From Bursaphelenchus xylophilus (taxonomy: Eukaryota; Nematoda; Chromadorea; Rhabditida; Aphelenchoididae), in contig CAJFCV020000003.1 of NCBI GenBank assembly GCA_904066235.2, positions 9,176,001 through 9,240,000 on the forward strand: 64,000 bases of DNA. Reading direction: 5' to 3'. Within the stretch, counting starts at the first letter, position 1, and each line of letters begins with the position of its first letter. The notes under the pieces are model-generated. The model did not search any database. It worked only from the letters and a program-made list of their open reading frames with translations, and had not been told where the DNA came from. This document shows, piece by piece, positions 25,001 to 37,988 of this stretch. The translations under genes were made by a program, and so were the position numbers.

Positions 25001-27690
25001 GAAGTTAATAAGGCGTTATGTAAAAATAGAACAAAAAATGGTGACAAAAATATATCATACTAGGATTGAGAGCAAGAAAAAATGACAATGCAAAAATTAT
25101 ACGTGTCTTTGTTAGACGGGAGTAGAAAAAAGGTCTTATAAGTTCAGGAAAAAGTTTGCAGGGGCTTTTTTTAATTCCAGAGGATTACTGTATGTTACAC
25201 CCTTTGTTAATGAAAATTAGGGGCAAAAGAAGCGTCATACTTTAAAGATAAACGTCTACATCGGCTTTCAGCGACGTGAAAAAAATTAAAAAGTATTTAG
25301 AAAACATCAACGGGCCATCCAGACCATTCTTGGACCGCAAAAAGCAACGGACGTCATCTGATTAGATCTTAAAATTAAGCGCTGGACCTAAACCAACTTT
25401 CCAGCCGTTTTCTGCAGTACGGCCACACTAATCGACTTCAAAGCACATGCCCCAAGAACGGCCCATTAACGGCCGAAAATAATCAAATTCACCCCAAAAA
25501 GAAACAATTCATTTCCTCGCGGCCAAACATCATGGGCCGAAAATAACAAAAAGTTTTCATGAGAAACATTGAATTCGAATACTTTCTTTCCCGGAACGCC
25601 CGCAATCCGATTACTTCTGCGGCTCCTTAACAGTAATTACTATTTTTTTGCAGCCATGTGTCACGCTGCCTTATAAAAAGAGAGAAAACGAGATTATCGC
25701 TTATGACACAAGAAAGTGAAGATCGCATTTCGTCAGTTGTAATGTCGATTTCATTTCCGTGTTTTCCGCCGCTCCTTCGGTTTGACCCCGTATCAAGTTC
25801 CGTTGAGTTGCGGGGCTAAATCTCCGCCTTTCGACTTCCGAAGCCTCTAATCGCGTTATGCGGTGGTGCAGAGCAAATAAATCGACCAGAAAAAAAGTTG
25901 GGCATCAAAGTTCGTGGCACGAGGCTTAAAAGGGCAAGAGGAATGTTTAGGCCGAAATTGCCCAATGAGGTGAAAGAAAGGGCTTCCGGTTTCGCTGTAA
26001 GAAATTGTCATACGGCATATCAAAATTCCTGCAAATTTTAGGGCGCGTTTTGCAGAGGCAGCAGAGATATGTCATGATCCTACCAGTGCTTCAAAAAAAT
26101 AATTTCTAAAAAAAAAAAAAAAAACTTGCTCGTAGTCTTTGTACCACGGCACACATATTATTTGTTCTCTGTTTATGTCGGGAAACCCCTTTTTGAAGTC
26201 ATTTTGGAAGGCGGATAAGTGATGCTGCAACTTTATTTAATCATAAAGTCGCCATAGTTGAAAGGCATTTTATGTCGCTGGATTTTTCTGATGCACCTGT
26301 ACAAAAGGTCTATAGCACAAGAAGTTTTTTTGCAAAAGGTCTAATGCATAGCGCAGAATAAGCTTTTTTACATGAGGCGGCGGAAAGAGAAACTCTATCG
26401 ACCAAAAAAAATTAGCCTATTAATTTCAGAGATAAGTTGATTTTTTGTGATAATGCTGACCCCTCCTATCAAAGCTAGCCTCGTAATTTCATTGGTAACC
26501 CCAAAATTTCCAACACTTTCTCATCTTGCCCATCAAAGTTTCAGAAACCACCAAACCGACCCTGAAACCCCTCCGGCGACACAAAAGGTTCATTGTGTGA
26601 ACAGAAAGAAACATACTCCTGGAACCAAAGGTGCAAACTTCAGAGTACAAAATGCAAGAAATCCGAACTGGCAGTAAAACAAAACTGGGAAAAAAATGTT
26701 TTTGGGCATGTGAAAAACATAAAAATTATTTAAATTGGCCTCGAAATAACTTTGCGTGGGAGGAAGAGAGTTGGGTGAAGAAAATTTTGGTGTGATAATT
26801 GGGGTTGCGGTGTCGAAAGGCTGAAAGATACATTTGTAATTGGGATGTAGAAATACTGTGGCATAAAACATCAGAAATCAAATAAATCATCAAAAAATTT
26901 TGGGTTTTCGGATAGTTTTTACATACAAAAAATCTCGGTTGTAAAGTGTAACTTAAAATCGTCGTATATCATTTAGAAAATTCAAAATCTGTATTTTAAC
27001 AAAGTTTCACCATAACCCGAGTTTTGAACTTTTAACGCCATCTCTGGCTTCTCTCTTTTGAAATCAAGGATATTGCAATTGAAATCCTGGCAGAAAGTTA
27101 AAAACAAAAATTCATGAGGTCATCACTGTTGTCCATATTTCACAATAGTCCCAAAAAAGCCCTTTATCTTGCTGCTTCACTGCGAAGAACACTAAAAATG
27201 CCCTTTTCGACGTTCCGATCCCTCTTTTTCCCAGACGAACTTGCTTCGCAATTTGCCTCACCCCCTCCGTTCGGACATTTCTGATGCTATTTCGAGAGTT
27301 CATAGAACCCTTACTCACCCCACATACACTTCCTCATGCTTTCGCGTGCTTAACGTGTCAATCACGCACCCCTCTTCCCCTCCAAAACAGACAAAGTTGT
27401 TCCATTTTTGGGGATTAAAAATTATTCCAAAAACTGCAGTCCAAAATAACTTTTTTGCGGCATTTTTTCGAGGACGTCAATTTCGGGGGGATTGAAGCGA
27501 GAATTAGAGGCCGACAACTATTCGGCCTCTCCGGGCGTTCCAACCCTTGAAAGTGAGCATTCAACGAAGTGACGAAATGCAGTTGATGATGAGATAGCGA
27601 TGCTCGGCGGGCCAAAAAGTCTTGAAGCTTCTGCACTGTGCGGTGTCGCGCAAAAGACTTGTTGCAGCTTTTGGCGCGACGAGAAAAGTT
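19024..27690. other. 8.7-kb interval without supported genes
   Basis: AT-rich DNA in which open frames are short, scattered on both strands and without domains. It contains an A-run of about 17 near 26107-26124 and many A/T tracts. The 5' exon or exons of the class B GPCR are probably in the left part, but I could not identify a signal-peptide exon ending in the required phase. No tRNA-like B box or long inverted repeat was noticed. Confidence 0.45.
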
Positions 27691-27699
27691 CACAAAGAA

Positions 27700-28175
27700 C
27701 GGCGACCGCGCACAGTGCAAAATCAGAGAACTTGTCGCACGAAGACCGCGCACGGTGCGAAATCGAAGAACTTATCGCAGCGAACACTGTGCACAGTGCG
27801 AAATCAAAGAACTTGTCGCACGGGGTGGCGCACAGTGCAAAATCAAAGAACTTGTCGCAACAAAGACTGCGCACAGTGCGAAATCAAAGAACTGTCACAG
27901 GAGATCGCGCACAGTGCAAAAACCAAAGGACTTGTCGCACGGGCTGGCGCACAGTGCAAAATCAAAAGAACTTGTCGCAACAAAGACTGTGCACTGTGCG
28001 AAATCAAAGAACTTGTCGCAACGGAAACCGCGCACTGTTCGAAATCAAAAAACTTGTCGCATGGGGACCGCGCACAGTGCGAATCAAAGATGTTGTCGCA
28101 CGGAATGAAAGAACAGTGCGTTTCTCATTCGCACTGTGCTGATCGCAAAGCCACTTGGTGCACTGTGCGAAAACA
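27700..28175. repeat. minisatellite, about 40-bp unit, about 11 copies
   Basis: The core words CGCACAGTGCG and AAATCAAAGAACTTGTCGCA recur with spacing of 38-42 bp; the CACAG/CACTG core falls at about 27711, 27751, 27792, 27831, 27872, 27910, 27950, 27992, 28033, 28073 and 28112. The first word is an inverted repeat (CGCAC-A-GTGCG) able to form a hairpin. The 6-10 bases between TCGCA and CGCAC vary from unit to unit. Because the unit lacks stop codons, three plus frames stay open across it; this is not evidence of coding. Confidence 0.85.
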
Positions 28176-29980
28176 AACCAAGGTTTTTTGGTCCGCCTTG
28201 CACATGCGATAAACGAAGTAAACAAATGGTTGTTCAGGCAAGGTGGCCGGCTATTTTTGGAATGTATTTTTGTTGAAAAAAAGGAAAGAGCTCTTCTGGA
28301 GGAAAGCTGAAGCATTTAGAAACATTATTTTAGTATAGAACTTTCGCGCCAATAAATGATTTAAAATCCAAAAAATACGTTTAAGAATATAATTTTTACA
28401 TTTTTCACGAATATTTCTGCATAGCGCGGTCAAAAAAATCTCAAAAAAATTAAAAAAAATCACAATGGCCTGCCTCACTAATAGGCGCAGAAAATAAAAA
28501 TCGAGTCTACATAAAATCTTGGATTCTTTTTTCTCGCAAAGCAAGAAGAATGCAGAGGACGAACTTCAGAAGACTACAAGGTCAATTTGCGGAAATTTGG
28601 CCGGTAGCTGAGGACAATTGCATTACAAAGAAAGGGGTGAAAACACTTAAGCCAGGGCTATTTTCGACGACGGGGAAGTATTTTTACTAATAAGCTAGAC
28701 GAAGTTAATTATACTTAGAAAACTTGGACAACAATTTTGCAAATCGTATTATGACTATGTATGATTTTTACGTTTCAAATTTTGAAAAAAACTTCGATCA
28801 TCATTCCTTTGACTTTATCAAATTCTTGGCCCATCCTTACGTCTAACTTTTTCAGGAAGTTCACTACGCCTCATAAAATATTGCATATTTAACTAAGTCA
28901 TCGCTCCTACGGAACGCCTGAATACGACGTAAATCATTTGTAAATACGATAATGTTGGCTATAAATAAAAGTAATTAGAGCAATGAACATTAACCGGAAG
29001 GCCGGTCCTCCCCACCCTGAGGCAAAGTCTCGAGACTGACGAACACCTGTCCCAGATCAGCGAGGTGGATTAGACAGGGAAAAACGTAAAAATAACCGAA
29101 CGAAGCGAAGAGTGATGTGATCGAGAAGGATGTGGTTAGAAAATAAAGTGTGCCGGCGAAGGGTGAAGGCTTCGAAAGTCTCTAAAACCTTGTAATCGTC
29201 AAATCTACCGTAAAAACCGTAGATAGGCGTTTTTTTTTTGAAACGGAGAGTTTCATCAGAATTAAAGAGTGTTTAAAAACAAATTTTCTCGAGATTCGAA
29301 TTCAAGCAGACCTTCAAAATTCAAATAAAAAAGCGAGTTAGCAATCCTATATATGACTTGCAAAGTAATGTCATAAAATTTGATGTAATAATATGATTAA
29401 AGTACCTCCAAAAACTTCCATAAAACATCCAGAAATAGAAGTAACCCCATTCCTTTTTTAAAATATATTATGCTTTAAGGCTATTAAGTCGACCTTTTAT
29501 TATACTTCATAAATTTTACAGCCTACAAGACTTGATTACCCTTTGCCATGCAAATCTTATTTCTAATAGCCATTCAACAGTCCTTATCCAAGAGAAATGT
29601 AGTATGCTAAGAACTAATCCTATCCACAACTATGCCACTTTGCTACTCCAAAAAAACAAACACACAAAAGAAATATGAAGTCATTATGTTCGGCGGGCAT
29701 AAATCTCGGTGTCTAAAGGCCCTGAGCGCCTGAGTAATGGCCTCATGAAGTTGAACACAGATCCGCTTTCATCTCCAAAAGAAATGAAAAAATTTGAAAA
29801 TGGAGAATAATTTCGAAGGCCGCTTGATCACTCAAAATGTCAGGTGAACGTGTGTCGTTCAATCATCGCAACTCTCTGTCAAGGGCTAAGCGGATCAGGA
29901 TGGGGCAAGATCGATGTTGTCTAATCAGGCCGGATAAGAGGGCGAAGATCAAGAAAATAACTGTGTTTGCCAAGTTTATG

Positions 29981-30012
29981 CACTTTTTGCGTCGGAATCG
30001 GCGCAAAAAGTG
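29981..30012. repeat. perfect 11-bp hairpin
   Basis: CACTTTTTGCG at 29981-29991 is the exact reverse complement of CGCAAAAAGTG at 30002-30012, separated by 10 bases. Imperfect pairing continues outside (AAGTTTATG with GTATGATCTT), so the folded unit may be about 55 bp. Function unknown; a small-RNA precursor or old foldback element are possibilities. Confidence 0.6.
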
Positions 30013-31022
30013 GTATGATCTTCGGCAAGAAATAAGGCTGAAGAAACGCTTGCTATTATGAATATAATGTTTCTGTCTTAAAATTGGTCTTATTAGGTCA
30101 TAAGTCAAAAAGATATGACAAAAAAATACTATTTTCGTCTCTCCGGCTCCTCTCGTTTGTGTACAACATTGCGTGTGTCTCCATTTTATCTGAAAATTTT
30201 CTCATAACAACCAAAAGACCTCAGCTTGTAAATATTAGTCACAACCCACGCAATATCGGATGAAAAATCACTGTTGTTTATGTCATCGGATATGACAAAG
30301 GGGAACGTTAAACTGTGAGCTCATAACACGTAAGATCAAAAAGAGAAAAAGGCACTTTGAAAGGGATAAACATGATAATGGAAAACATTGATTTGTGAGA
30401 CCTATAAAAATTGGTCGGATTGATCTTATATTGAACTAAAACTTTCATTATACACACTATCACATGAATTCAATATTTTTTGATCTTACAGTGATAACCC
30501 ATACATTTCAAAAGAATTTTTACAACGCAACTGCCAATCTATTTTTAATTTAATTAATTGTAAGTGTTCCTCGATTCGAATCCAAAAAACAAAGCTGCCA
30601 AAAACAGGGCCGGCTCCTCATAAAATTCCCAATAAATGCCCCCAAAATTTTCCTTCGCCCCATTCTTGGAAGTGGTGCAATTGGAATGCCCTTATTGAAA
30701 ACCGTATGTTCGAAAATTTCTTCGCGTCCTCAGAATATCCTGTTTCGATGTAGCGTGGAAATGACAGAAGAAAATTGGGTGATCAAGGGTTTGTAGACTT
30801 GAGATATGGCTGAAAAAAGTGGGCTACGTATATGAGAAAGGAGTAAGAAAAGGAAGGCAAAGTAATCAAGGTAATGCCCTTGAAATGGTACCTTATATTC
30901 GTCCGATTTTCGGGAATTACCAGTCTACATAGACAGCAGATTTAACAAAAATTTCAGACATTGTTATGTGATCATGGCCTGAAATATGTGCAAGATTAAG
31001 CAAGATATTCAAAGAATCCGCT

Positions 31023-31057
31023 GACAGTTGGCGGTCGCGAAAGACCGCCAACTTGTC
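31023..31057. repeat. strong GC-rich hairpin
   Basis: GACAGTTGGCGGTC pairs with GACCGCCAACTTGTC around a GCGAAA loop, with one bulged base in 14-15 bp. It stands out in an AT-rich background. Function unknown. Confidence 0.65.
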
Positions 31058-34000
31058 TTTTCATGAATGGTTCTACTGTAGCACTACCTCCCCTCAAAAC
31101 AACCCTGTAGCAATCTGAACCCCCAAATCCTTAACTATCCCCCAAAACCCTCTCCCACGCTCTCCATTTTTAAGTCGTTTAAGCCTTCGGATTATTGAGT
31201 TTGCGTCCAAAAACAGCGGTTCCAAACGGTCTAACTTGCAAGCCTGAGGCTATGCTGACGACCACGAGGAATAACCGTTCAAATTCTGCACTTTTCCCGG
31301 GCTCAATTCTAATCAAAATTACTAATAATAGGCGCTGTAGCACTGTCCTTTAAGGGTTCAAACAGCTTTCGTGTTGGGACCGCAAATTCAAAATTCGACA
31401 AAAAAGAATTAAAATTTTATAATAAGCATTGGGCGATGTTTACTATAAGAAGTCCATCAAAATATTATTAATAATATCGCTTCAGCCATGCAAAATGATT
31501 AATCTAGTCTCGAATTTAGCCGGGAAATTTGATATTTAAAAAGGACATGGGCCGAAATTTCACTGATGAAGTCAGAGTTATCAAGTCCGAAAGCGCAAGA
31601 CTATAAAAAATGATTTGCAGCGCAAAAAGGTCGAATTTTTGGCCAAGTTCGAGCTAAAAATCTTTCTGTTTTCTGAAAAACTCGGGCTCAGAATGTTGGA
31701 CAAAAAAGGTCACAGTTTTAAAAATACTTTCGAACAGCAAAACTCGGCTTTTAAAATAATGACAGAGTCCTTTGAGAACAACTATGAGCCGCAAAATACA
31801 AGGGCGTTTTTCGCGGCATATAATTTGAATACAACTGCCAAAATATTTTTTCTAAACGGTTCACTAAACTGCTCTGAATTTGGGTGAGCAAACACCACTT
31901 TTGCATTTTTTGCCAGATCGCGTTCTCGATTATTTTGCGCGTTTTCTAAAAAAAAGTAATTAAAAAAGTAAGACCGTAGAAGAAGCAGTTATATTTATAG
32001 TAGCGCCGCTGGAAATAGGAACGCGTATGTTAACTGCCACAGTTAAATTTATGAGGATGCCGTGAGGAAATGGCGTTTGAAACATTCGATTTCGGAGAGG
32101 AGAAGTGCATGAGGAATTTAAAAAATTATGACATATAAAAAATTCGGATTTCTTCCTTAAATGTTGCCTACAATGTATACAAGATACATAAGATACACAC
32201 AAATTTTTGTAAGTTTTAGCTAACAATGTACACTGGCTGCTGAGATATCGAAAATCATATCTTTTGCGGAGTACGCGAAATTCGGTGAAGAGAAAAAAAA
32301 CTTCTTGCGCCGTATCTCTGAAAATTTTAGGCGGAAAAAATTATTCTTTTGTGAAGACGTTGTTTTCTTCATTCTAAATAAGAACGAAATTCTTCATGTA
32401 TGCACTCTGAGCACTTGCCCTCGAAAACAAAATCCCTTCGGGGTCAACGCCCAGAATTCGTTTTTGCCAAAGTTTGTCTAATTTTGAGACAACAAGAAAA
32501 ACTTAATGGAAATCCTGGATTACCTCTGTAAAAGCTGATTGTAACTTCACAGAAATTTATTATAGAATGTGTAAACTCTTAATCGTGAATGTGATATCAT
32601 TAATTTCTCTCTCGCAGCCAATAAGCTGACGCTTTTCCAACCACCCTTCCTATTATCCCCATTTCCAAAAATTCAAATTCCTGACACTTCCGGTAGCTTC
32701 TCGGAACTCCCCGTGCGTTCGTGCTCAAGGCACTTGGCCCGGACTCAAAACTTTTTTCGGACCTGGCTACTCTCGGGCCTCCTCCGTTTGAAACTCGACG
32801 TAAAAAGGGAACGTCCGCAAATTGGATTAGAACCCCCTGGAAGAATGGTGGGATGCTGAAAGGAATCCCTGATGCCCGGCGTGTATAATGAACAAAAACA
32901 AAAACCAGAAGACAATGTTCGGCGAGGTAATGCGGTTAGTGCCTGCAGGCGTTTTGTCAGAAATTCGATTTGAATCGAGCAACGCGATCAAATCGAAGTC
33001 CAATGGCGGAGGAGGAGGAGGGGTGGGAAAAGAGCTTTAAATTGGGTTAGAAAAGGCTTTTTATCGTTGAAAAGGTGCCAAGAAAATTGTTCAAATGCTC
33101 TTCACGAATTTCTTGTTTCACCAGTAAGTCAATTTTTTTCCTATGTGGCTCCAAAAAAGCTTCTTTTGCTCTATTAAACTTCTTGTCAAAATAAGCTTTT
33201 CTCCGCACGGTAGGTTATGGAAATTAGATAAATTTGGCGGTCCCAGAGGAGAATGGCTTTATTCCGTGCGTGGTTTCAGCCACAAGATGTAGGCTAATAT
33301 TGGAAATTTTGCGTAAATCAAATTCCAGAGAGCACAAAAGCCATTTAGACATTGTACATGGTGAGCTTTATGAGTCTTGGCAAAGAAGAGAGGGTTTGAA
33401 GAAAAATACGGAGCTATGAATTGCAGTTAGCTGTTGAACAATTACAGTAGACCAAGCTTGTGCATTGTAGACCCAACTGTCCAAGAAGTACGGCAAGAGG
33501 GGACCAAAAATTTAAAGTTTTCTCAACTGGTTGGTTTAATAACTTAATTATGGTCTTCATGTTACAGTAAGTCACTAAAAATTTCAGAAAAGAGACAAGA
33601 AAATCAGACTAGATGTCAGGCCCAGTTTCTACAAATTCTAATCGGGGTTTCTCGGTTAGCCATACATATGAATTCAAGTGTTGCCAAGCCGCTCTCTAAT
33701 TCCCTCGTCACTAATTAGCCATATCTCCCCAAAAAAAACATACCCTCAAGGCCATGGCGTTTTATTCCTTGTCATAAAAAGTGTCTAGTCACGGAGGGCG
33801 CTTCCCAATTTCAGAAAAGAAAATGGAGGCGGATTCTTGGAGACCGACTTCTGGACGGAGCGGAAACGTCGCGGAAAGGCCCCGACGCGATGAGCCATTG
33901 AACGGCGAAGAAGTTGAAAAGAAGATGGCCCGGCGCCTCGATTGGAAAATAAATATTTCTGGACCGCCGCCGACAGATTTGCATGAGCTGTGGTCGGGGA

Positions 34001-34427
34001 GGAACGGGATCCAGCTCCGTTCGAAAACTCGGCTTTGTTTTGGAACGGAGCCGGGATGAATAGGAGAGGAAGGGGATTTTGGACACGGATATACGGCACA
34101 AACATGAAAAACAGACTCCGAAAATAGGGATACACGGATGAAATCAGGATGAACGTGGATTTCGTGTTCTCTTCAGCCCAAAAGTTCAATTGAACTACTC
34201 GCGCCATAAAGTTCGCGGATGTGGCGTGCAAAAAGTGGAGTGAGCTCGTGAAAGGGCACGTCGCAAGTGCAAAAACGTGGGATCGCCGAAGATTCTCGAG
34301 AAAATCAGTGTGCTAATTTTTGGGACATTGTGGGATGAGTTGTATGTTAAAATATTAGATGCAACGCCAAGGGTCAAAACTGATAAATGAGTTCTCGAAA
34401 ATTTCAACAGAAAACTCTGAGATTTTC

Positions 34428-34681
34428 GGGGTTAAGGTAGTACAAACCCCAGTCCAGTTCAGACCCCCATGGCCCAGTACAAACCCCCATCATCCAAACT
34501 GCAAAAGTGTGTCGTCAGTAAGTTTTTTGGAAGATGCTGTCGGAGCTCTAGACAACGGATCATCGTTGCTCTAAACGTAGGGGGGTTGATCTAAAACGTT
34601 GGGGCTTGGATGTATATTTGGAACGGGCAAAACAGTGGGGTTTGAATTACCTTTCCTGCAGGGTTGAACTCGGAAAGCCCC
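34428..34681 (-). mobile_element. hAT-like G-rich MITE, copy A
   Basis: A 254-bp element related to that at 43606-43992 but in the opposite orientation. It begins GGGGTTAAGGTAGTACA and ends in GGAAAGCCCC, and shares with the other copy ACCCCCAT, CAGTACAAACCCCC, TCTAAAACGTTGGGGCTTGG and CGGGCAAAACAGTGGGG. The flanking octamers AGATTTTC (34420-34427) and AGGTTTTC (34682-34689) agree at 7 of 8 positions, as expected of an aged 8-bp target-site duplication. No coding capacity. Confidence 0.75.
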
Positions 34682-36929
34682 AGGTTTTCAATGACCAATA
34701 GGATGGAGACGCTATAAGAATGCCGAGCATGACAGTAGACCATGCAACACCGACTTTTTGAACCCGGGATTCGTCAAATAATCTGTTGTATTCTTTATGG
34801 CGCCTTCTCCCTATAAGAGGCGACAGATTGAGGGTAATAAATCCTAAGACTCTGCCTCTTGGCTCAATCAAAGTACCACTATTTTAAACGACTTCAACAA
34901 GGAGGAATTTTAAGAAAGGCCTGATAATAAGCAGTGCTTTTCCGCGTGCGAATTTTGCAAAGGAAAGATTGTCAGGATTTCCCTGAATTCTAACAATTCC
35001 CAAAAGTCTTCGTTTGCTTCCTGTTTTAAGGTCAAAGATTGCCCCACATCACCGTAAGCACATGTCTGTTTACTCCCGACGAGCCATCAAACAAATTTCA
35101 TTCATAGAAACTTTTTAAACCCAACGTGTCCCATTTTATTGAGTGCTCCCATCTTCTTGATATTCTGCGGATGGTTTCAGTCGTCAAAAAATTACTTTGT
35201 ATTCTTCGGATATGGTGAGTTGGTTGATGGAGAAACGAGGTGAATACGTCTTACCAACTACGATTATCGACGGTAATTGAGGAAAGTTTTTTCTGATAGA
35301 GAAATTTATTTAACATGTCTGATGTCGCTAATAGGTATTTTATAGTGATTTTTGAGAAATTTAGGTCACAATTTTAATATATGACCTATCTGCGAAAGAG
35401 ATATACAAAATTTTTGTTGACTATTTTCTGAAAAAATCGCTGACACTCAACCTCTCTCATTCTCTCCCACAGTTTCTCCATTTGAACCGTAACTCAATAA
35501 ATTAAGCCTAAAACTGTTGAGAAATGAGGCCAATCCTGTCTAGACGTCTTGGCAAAAGTTCAACAAATTTTACGTGCATCCCTCTAACATTAGTAATCAA
35601 ACAAAATTTTGCAATCGGAGCAACTCCCCAACCCGTAAATATTTTCTGAAGGCCTACAAAAACGTGACCACATGCCCGACCCCCTTTGCTTGCTATCTAA
35701 TCTTCATCAAAGCCAGGTCTGATCCCAAAAATATCCCCTTCAGCAACCCGAGAGATGCGCACGAAAACTGACACGCGGATGACATGGGAACCAGTAATAG
35801 ACAGAATCCGCCCTTCCTAACACGACCGTCCTAACACAGAGAATATTTTCCATTGAACCCAACCGACTCCTCAAATTAATCGGCCTCTTTTCATTTATTT
35901 GCGGGACAAACAAGAATAATGACGTGTGAAAAAATATAATTTGCCGGTCCGAACATACCACGACAAAAATATCATTACTGTTACGCAATTAATTTATTCC
36001 GATCAATGACCGCAGACGAAACGGGATCGAAATGAAGAAGAGGGGAGACAATTGGAAATGCAGGGAAATGGGGATGTCTGGCGAACGGGACGAGCTCGCA
36101 ACTAGGTAAAAGAACTTTTGGGACAATGCTCAGTGCCGAATGGAGGAACAGAGTACAGCAGATTACTGAGTAATTGTTAATTTCAAGTTCCTTTACTTAT
36201 AAATTTCACCCTTTCCTTCGGAAATCACTGATCCTCCCACTTTTTTTCTTTTTTTTGAGGTTTTTTCAGACGTAAGACAAATTTCTTCCGCTTCAAGTGC
36301 GTTGATACGACTTCCTTTATGATATGACTTCCCATGGCGTTAATCAAATTTTCCTGGGGGATCCGTCGCAAAAAAGCAATCTGTTTTCGCGGCCAAACAG
36401 AGTTATTATAAGCACCCGGCGGAATGTCAAAAACATATGGTCATAGAACGCGCGGACACTCGAACAACGTCCCATGAATAAAAAATTGAATAAAGGCATC
36501 ACTACAGAAGTACGTGATAAAAAGTAAATGGGCAAATCAATTGTTGGCAGGAAGTGGAGGAGGCCCTGACTTCACGTTGTTTTTTGGGGGCGTGTTGAAG
36601 AAATTACCGACTTGTTTTGGCTTATATCTCGTGCCAGGAAATTAGCAGAAACAGTCTTTGGACTAAACCTCAGGAAATGCAAAGACTAAAAAACAAAAAA
36701 ATTAAAATTGAAAATAATTTAGTAGGCAGTCTAACAAATGTTGTCGTTTTCGAGAGGGGCAGTTTCCAAAGTCTATAAAAAAGATAAACGACAATAAAAA
36801 TTCGCAATAAACAATAAGCGTGTTATAACACATGGTGATTATTTTGACCAAAAATATCTTCGTTCTCACGGTAAATTTCTTTGTACAGAAAATCTTTTGA
36901 AGAACGACAATATTTCTTGGACAACCTAA
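34682..36929. other. interval without supported genes
   Basis: AT-rich DNA between the MITE and the mariner element. Short open frames only; none has a recognisable domain or repeat ends. Confidence 0.45.
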
Positions 36930-37988
36930 TACAGGGTGCGGCAAAAAAATGGAAACTTTTTTCATTGGGTCCTGACGCAAAAATTTTTAAGTGCAGCAAA
37001 ATTATTTTCATACCATTAAATTCTACGTAGCTTTCTCTCCTAGACCTTATAATTTCATGTCCATATCGGTTTATTAACATTATTTTTTTGAATGACAAAC
37101 AGAGGGACCTCGATTTCGGACCTGTTTTTTTACCTGTGCGAACTGTTAATTTGCCCGGCATAGAAAGCATGTTGTGTCCAAAGTAATCACACAATGCAGG
37201 GAGCTTTTTGACAATTTTAAGCGTCCAGTAAGCGAAAGAAAACGCACCGCCAACACTTCTGCCAGCCGCGGAGTCATCAATAGCGAAATCCGTCGATTTC
37301 GAGAAAAAATTGCCCGTGAGACCGGCATCAGCGACCGACCAGTCGGCCAAATAGCTAAGAATCAACTCAAAGTCTCCCCACGCAAGGTCTGAAATGCCCA
37401 ACTCCTAATCGGCAAGATCAAGCCCGTACGCCTGAAAAAATGCCGAAAATTCCGACGTCGGGCCGCAGGTCCGCGATGGGAGCGCATTCCCTCCGCGGTG
37501 CAATCTTTGGCGGGTGCACAACCAACAGAACGTAATAGTCCAATCCGATGAGGCCCCCTGCACGTCGGCTAACGACGAACACCGTCAAAATAAGGGCCGT
37601 CATCGCCTAAGGCGGAATTTATGCCAGCGGCAAGAATTCCGAGATTTTCGTGGATCAAGCGGGCAAAATTCTAGCGCCGGATTAACTTCGATTTCTTCGT
37701 GCTTCTGTTGGCTCAGTAGAACCTTGGCAGCGCAAATTTGACGTTCCAACTAGACTCAGCGCCGACTCACAGGGGTTTCCCCGAAAAAAGCTGCGGCCAA
37801 AAGGCCAAAATTTTAAGTCACGTTTGGAGCTCTACATCGCCACCAAAAGCAGCCACGGTAAAACGGGTTGAATATGTCATAAACAATGCTCTATGTTATT
37901 GAAGATGACCGTTACTTTTGCGGAATTTGGATTGCTAGGAAAAATATAGCTATAAAAATAAGTTTCCATTTTTTTGCCGCACCCTGTA
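36930..37988 (+). mobile_element. decayed Tc1/mariner element
   Basis: A 1.06-kb element bounded by TA dinucleotides (36930-36931 and 37987-37988) with terminal inverted repeats. CAGGGTGCGGCAAAAAAATG and the following GAAACTT at the left are mirrored by AAGTTTCCATTTTTTTGCCG and CACCCTG at the right. The inverted repeats are essentially perfect over about 27 bp. It encloses a broken plus-strand transposase reading frame. Confidence 0.9.
37174..37710 (+). pseudogene. mariner transposase remnant
   Basis: A helix-turn-helix-like segment (SEIRRFREKIARETGISDRP, then VGQIAKNQLKVSP) is followed in shifted frames by WERIPSAVQSL and by YASGKNSEIFVDQAGKI. These match in order the usual mariner landmarks WERIxFxDE and a CASGKTPxxFVDxG-like block. 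Here the first catalytic Asp-Glu region is not preserved (residues SAVQS where DE is expected) and stops and frame changes interrupt the frame. It is clearly non-functional. Confidence 0.75.

Larger units (their letters stand above)
28176..34427. other. gene-poor AT-rich interval with isolated hairpins
   Basis: No ORF with recognisable domain or splice context. Two compact hairpins at 29981-30012 and 31023-31057 are listed separately. A modestly GC-richer stretch at about 33780-34230 has open frames on both strands but nothing recognisable. Confidence 0.45.

Noticed and set aside
26100..26130. Poly-A run suggesting a retroposed gene copy
   Set aside because: No coding or non-LTR element sequence upstream and no flanking duplication noticed.
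27700..28175. CRISPR-like array of repeats and variable segments
   Set aside because: The host is clearly a eukaryote, variable parts are only 6-10 bases, spacing is irregular, and no cas genes are present.
27600..28212. Long plus-strand open frames in all three phases (up to 196 codons)
   Set aside because: They are produced by stop-free tandem 40-bp units; low-complexity repeated residues, no domain and no splice context.
33781..34231. Overlapping open frames on both strands (92 and 148 codons)
   Set aside because: No domain or splice context; the two strands cannot both be coding and neither has a family signature.
36823..37401. 192-codon minus-strand open frame
   Set aside because: It is antisense to the mariner transposase remnant, runs across the element's left end, and has no recognisable domain.
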